This document shows positions 12,688 through 15,454 of a stretch of 15,454 nt of DNA, in pieces; within the stretch, counting starts at the first letter, position 1; each line of letters opens with the position of its first letter. The translations under genes were made by a program, and so were the position numbers. The DNA lies in the NCBI GenBank assembly GCA_038063175.1, contig JBBTVP010000043.1:1-15454 (forward strand). Direction: 5' to 3'. The notes below the pieces were generated by a model, which did not search any database, had not been told where the DNA came from, and saw only the letters and a list, made by a program, of their open reading frames with translations. Source of the DNA: JBBTVP01 sp038063175 (GTDB taxonomy: Bacteria; Patescibacteriota; Minisyncoccia; UBA6257; 1-14-0-10-40-38).

Positions 12688-13425
12688 ATGTTAGTCACAA
12701 AAACCGCGCTCGCGTTTATCGTGCTGGGTTTAGGACTCGCTTTCTGTGGATGGCGATTTTTGAAGGCATTCAGAAAAGCAGAAAACCCTCAAGGTAATCG
12801 GAAAATAGGACTCCTCCTCACGTTATTCTTCTTTACATCTTCGATTCAGACAGCTGGTATTATTGGGCTCGGAAGTTTATTCCTAGCGGAAAACCTTGAA
12901 AATCTTTATTACGTAAGTCTAGCCGCAAACATTTTTTTGAGCACGTTTGCGGTATTAGGGGTCTACACCATGTGCTACGTTTTCTTTCCGAAAATTAAAT
13001 TATGGATCCCAATAATATTTGTCTTAGCGCTTGACCTGCTTGGGGTTGTGCTCACAGTGCTCACTCACCCGATTCCAATTATTACCTCGGGAGGGAATAT
13101 TGATTGGAATTTGGGTCCTGCGCTCTCATTAGTGACTTTTACATTACTTTTATTGGGAATCGGGGCACAGAGTTACATCTTTATTAATTTATTTTCCTTC
13201 GCGAAAGGTCGTGAGCTAAGAATCACATCCCTCTTTCTTGCCATCTCATCGTTCGGCGCAGTGATTGCTCAATTTATTAATTTTATTTTACTCAGAAAAG
13301 CAGATGCGTTTTTTCGGACAAATATCTACGATGGGTTAACTGTTCTCACAGGGATTCTTTTTCTTGTTGGGTTGGGTATTATTCCTTTTTTTAAAGGAAA
13401 GCCGGTCAATTCTTTCGGAAATTAA
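12688..13425 (+). CDS. Seven-transmembrane protein, unknown function
   Basis: A 245-residue protein with seven predicted spans at about 5-24, 40-66, 74-100, 105-125, 142-170, 179-202 and 214-236. Loops are short, and basic loops (KAFRKAENPQGNRK, GKPVNS) suggest an outside N-terminus and inside C-terminus. The even 7-TM layout resembles the sensing part of 7-TM histidine kinases but no kinase or other output domain is attached. I do not recognise the family. GGGAGG is 11 bases before the ATG. The dehydrogenase gene starts 9 bases after the stop, so the two are co-transcribed and may share a pathway, for example uptake or sensing of the dehydrogenase substrate (inference). Confidence 0.75.
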   Translation: MLVTKTALAFIVLGLGLAFCGWRFLKAFRKAENPQGNRKIGLLLTLFFFTSSIQTAGIIGLGSLFLAENLENLYYVSLAANIFLSTFAVLGVYTMCYVFFPKIKLWIPIIFVLALDLLGVVLTVLTHPIPIITSGGNIDWNLGPALSLVTFTLLLLGIGAQSYIFINLFSFAKGRELRITSLFLAISSFGAVIAQFINFILLRKADAFFRTNIYDGLTVLTGILFLVGLGIIPFFKGKPVNSFGN

Positions 13426-13434
13426 AAACAACAT

Positions 13435-14529
13435 ATGGTTCAGGTATTACAGATAGATCCTATCGCGCCTGGAAAATTAGAAGATTTTCCTGAATTTGAT
13501 AGTCACAAGACAGTTTATAGATTCGAAAATTCTTCAGTTGGTCTCCGTGGTTTTATTGCGATTCATAACGACAATCTAGGTCCTGCAACTGGGGGAACTC
13601 GCATGTTTCCCTACGTATCCGAAGAGGAAGCTCTTCGCGACGTATTACGGCTTTCGCGAGCCATGACATATAAATGTGCACTTGCGGGAGTTCATCACGG
13701 AGGCGGGAAGGCAGTGATAATCGGAGATCCGGAAAACAAGAGTGAACAAATGTTACGTGCTTATGCTCAAGCAATCAACGAAGCAGATGGTCGCTTTTTC
13801 ACCGGTGAGGACGTAGGAATTACGGAAGATGATGTGCAAGTAATGCTTGAGGAATCTCGATTTTTCATTGGTCGTCGAGGAGTTGCCGGCGACCCGTCTC
13901 CCTACGCGGCAAAGAGCGTATTCGCAACTATGCAGGTTGCCGCGGGTGAGCTTTGGGGAGATGAGGACTTGTTTAATCGTTCTGTTGCGGTAAAGGGTGC
14001 TGGCAAAGTAGGGGGAGAACTGATTCGTCTTTTGGTTAATGCTGGTGCAAAAGTTATTGCTGCAGACGTAAAACCAGCAGCTATTGAGGCAGTTGAAAAA
14101 AAATATCCTCAAGTGCGCGTGGTTGATTCGGCAACGATTCATAAAGAGAAAGTTGATATTTTTTCGCCATGCGCACTGGGGAATGATTTTACAAAAGAAA
14201 ATGTGGCTGAAGTTCGGGCTGCCGTTATCTGTGGTGGCGCAAATAATCAGCTCGCTTCGGATGATATCGGTGATTGGCTTTTTCGTAGAAATATTCTTTA
14301 TGTGCCAGACTACGTCGCAAACGCTGGAGGACTCATTAATGTGGTAGATGAGCTTGAAAAAGACGGATACAACCGGAGACGAGTTTTGGAACGTATTTCA
14401 AAGCTCAAAAATATGCTCCATACTATTTTTCTTTTTACGAGACAGAAGCATCAGCCGTCGAATCGAGTTGCCGATCAGCTTGCGGAAAGCATATTTTTGA
14501 ACGGAAAGAAGACGTCCAGCGTGGTATAA
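13435..14529 (+). CDS. Leu/Val/Phe-type amino acid dehydrogenase (leucine dehydrogenase-like)
   Basis: A 364-residue protein, normal length for leucine dehydrogenase. These enzymes interconvert a branched-chain or aromatic amino acid with its 2-oxo acid and ammonia, using NAD. The substrate domain shows GPATGGTRMFPYVSEEEALRD, then MTYKCALAGVHHGGGKAVIIGDP, placing Lys80 and Lys92 as the substrate and catalytic lysines, and Asp126 in FFTGEDVG. The nucleotide domain has VAVKGAGKVGGELIRLL, a GxGxxG dinucleotide loop, with an Asp at the end of the next strand (IAADV) that favours NAD over NADP. ICGGANNQL, PDYVANAGGLINV and DELEKDGYNRRR complete the family signature. All key residues are present, so it should be active. 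It lies between a 7-TM gene and an adenylate-forming ligase gene. Glutamate specificity cannot be excluded but is unlikely for this short form. Confidence 0.92.
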   Translation: MVQVLQIDPIAPGKLEDFPEFDSHKTVYRFENSSVGLRGFIAIHNDNLGPATGGTRMFPYVSEEEALRDVLRLSRAMTYKCALAGVHHGGGKAVIIGDPENKSEQMLRAYAQAINEADGRFFTGEDVGITEDDVQVMLEESRFFIGRRGVAGDPSPYAAKSVFATMQVAAGELWGDEDLFNRSVAVKGAGKVGGELIRLLVNAGAKVIAADVKPAAIEAVEKKYPQVRVVDSATIHKEKVDIFSPCALGNDFTKENVAEVRAAVICGGANNQLASDDIGDWLFRRNILYVPDYVANAGGLINVVDELEKDGYNRRRVLERISKLKNMLHTIFLFTRQKHQPSNRVADQLAESIFLNGKKTSSVV

Positions 14530-14530
14530 T
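14525..14530 (+). promoter_or_regulatory. Possible internal -10 box before the ligase gene
   Basis: TATAAT overlaps the dehydrogenase stop codon and lies 9 bases before the ATG at 14540. The -35 region is poor (TTGAAC at 14497 is too far). It could give a separate near-leaderless transcript. Confidence 0.35.
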
Positions 14531-14539
14531 TTATCTATT

Positions 14540-15454
14540 ATGGAGACTTCGCCCGAGATGCCATCTGCGGAGAAAATCCTTGATTTTATCCGAACAAAAA
14601 AGGAGAAATTTTGGCTTGGGGAGCGCGAAAAGCGGGCTCTTAATTTATTCCATCGTGCTGCTGTTCAGGTGCCGGCATATCGGGATTTTTTGCATAAGCA
14701 TAAAATAAGGTCGGAAAAAATTAAGACTTTTCAGGATTTTCAATCAGTACCGCCAACGAGCAAGAAAGAGTATCTACGAAAGTATCCTCTCGAAAAGCTT
14801 TGCTGGGATGGAACACTTGCAAGGCCACTTGTTTTTACGAGTACTTCTGGCTCAACTGGCGAGCCTTTTTATTTCCCGCGCGGAGAAGAACTTGATTGGC
14901 AATATTCAATTCTAGCGGAACTATTTCTTCAGAACAGTTCATATCGTACTAGCGGTCCCGTTCTTGTTATTGTAGGTTTTGGAATGGGAGTTTGGATTGG
15001 AGGACTTATTACTTATAAAGCTTTCGAAATAGCCGCTCGTCGCAGTAATCTTCCAGTTTCAATCATCACACCGGGAATTAATAAGGGAGAAATATTTCAT
15101 GCATTAAAAAATCTCTCACCACATTATAAAGAAACTATTTTAATAGGATATCCTCCATTTTTGAAAGATATTCTTGATCAGGCTCCTGAACACGGAATCA
15201 ATTTAAAGAAATTACATCTAAGGCTTTTTTCGGCGGCAGAAGCATATACTGAAAAATTTCGTGAATATCTTATGCGTAAAGTTCATACTCAGAGTAGTTT
15301 ACGTGATAGCTTAAATATCTATGGAAGTGCAGATGTTGGGGCAATGGCATGGGAAACACCATTGAGTATTCTTATTCGTCAACTCGCCATGGGGAGGTGG
15401 CGCCTCTTCGCAGATATTTTCCATCAGATTCAAAGAACACCAACAATCGCTCAA
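14540..15454 (+). CDS. PaaK/CapK-like adenylate-forming ligase (3' end outside window)
   Basis: The first 305 residues are present; the frame runs off the right edge. The start METSPEMPSAEKILDFIR is the first ATG after the previous stop (10 bases); a second in-frame ATG lies 6 codons later. AVQVPAYRDFLHKHKI and FQSVPPTSKKEYLRKYP match the N-terminus of phenylacetate-CoA ligase / CapK proteins. FTSTSGSTGEPFYF (about 111-124) is the ATP phosphate-binding motif. YGSADVGAMAWE (about 262-273) is the acid-binding and adenine motif, with Asp where Glu is usual. GFGMGVWIGGLITYKAFE is a lineage-like stretch I associate with Patescibacteria ligases. The enzyme should adenylate a carboxylic acid, then pass it to CoA or another thiol or amine. 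With the dehydrogenase before it, a branched-chain or aromatic oxo-acid is a plausible substrate (inference). Confidence 0.85.
   Translation, partial: METSPEMPSAEKILDFIRTKKEKFWLGEREKRALNLFHRAAVQVPAYRDFLHKHKIRSEKIKTFQDFQSVPPTSKKEYLRKYPLEKLCWDGTLARPLVFTSTSGSTGEPFYFPRGEELDWQYSILAELFLQNSSYRTSGPVLVIVGFGMGVWIGGLITYKAFEIAARRSNLPVSIITPGINKGEIFHALKNLSPHYKETILIGYPPFLKDILDQAPEHGINLKKLHLRLFSAAEAYTEKFREYLMRKVHTQSSLRDSLNIYGSADVGAMAWETPLSILIRQLAMGRWRLFADIFHQIQRTPTIAQ

Noticed and set aside
1..15454. CRISPR array, tRNA or rRNA genes, insertion sequence or phage integration site
   Set aside because: No regularly spaced repeats, tRNA-like cloverleaf, conserved rRNA stretch, transposase or integrase frame was seen; the only direct repeats are RHS core and LamG duplications.

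Overview
The window looks like an accessory region of a Patescibacteria (Candidate Phyla Radiation) genome. The evidence is genes with no visible Shine-Dalgarno sequence sitting a few bases after a -10 box, small exported proteases, several unrecognised membrane proteins, and RHS proteins of a type I associate with this group. TGA is used as a stop (protease gene, small peptide gene) and no frame needs TGA read through, so code 11 fits and code 25 does not. This placement is inference; no rRNA or tRNA gene is present to settle it.

Region 1 (1-6262, all +) is a polymorphic toxin locus. It starts inside a very large RHS/YD-repeat protein that carries two LamG (concanavalin A-like) domains and ends in a variable toxin tip. 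Three AT-rich genes follow: one almost touching the RHS gene, which is the likely immunity gene, and two unrecognised ones that may be orphan immunity genes. The region ends in a 51-bp scrap of the RHS core, a recombination scar. Region 2 (6215-8902, +) encodes a membrane-anchored trypsin-like serine protease, an S49 signal-peptide-peptidase-like protein and a multi-pass membrane protein. Region 3 (8941-10530, +) is a miniature toxin unit: a signal peptide, only the last part of the RHS core, and a different cysteine-free C-terminal domain, coupled by a 1-base overlap to a small membrane protein that is probably its immunity partner.

Region 4 (10543-12531) holds the most unusual item. On the - strand an E1-like adenylating enzyme (ThiF/MoeB/MccB family) is followed after 30 bases by a previously unlisted 56-codon gene with a textbook ribosome binding site and a strong terminator. 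The peptide ends in Phe-Cys-Ala-Cys-Asp-Gly. This is a candidate ribosomally made, post-translationally modified peptide (RiPP) or peptide signal. A GNAT acetyltransferase gene converges on it, and a small zinc-ribbon gene lies beyond. The E1/peptide promoter carries a 21-bp imperfect palindrome that matches, at 19 of 21 positions, a perfect palindrome in the promoter of the miniature RHS toxin. The two may therefore share a regulator.

Region 5 (12585-15454, +) is a likely transcription unit of a 7-TM protein, a leucine/valine/phenylalanine-type amino acid dehydrogenase, and a PaaK/CapK-like adenylate-forming ligase cut by the window edge. No CRISPR array, tRNA, rRNA, transposase or integrase was seen.
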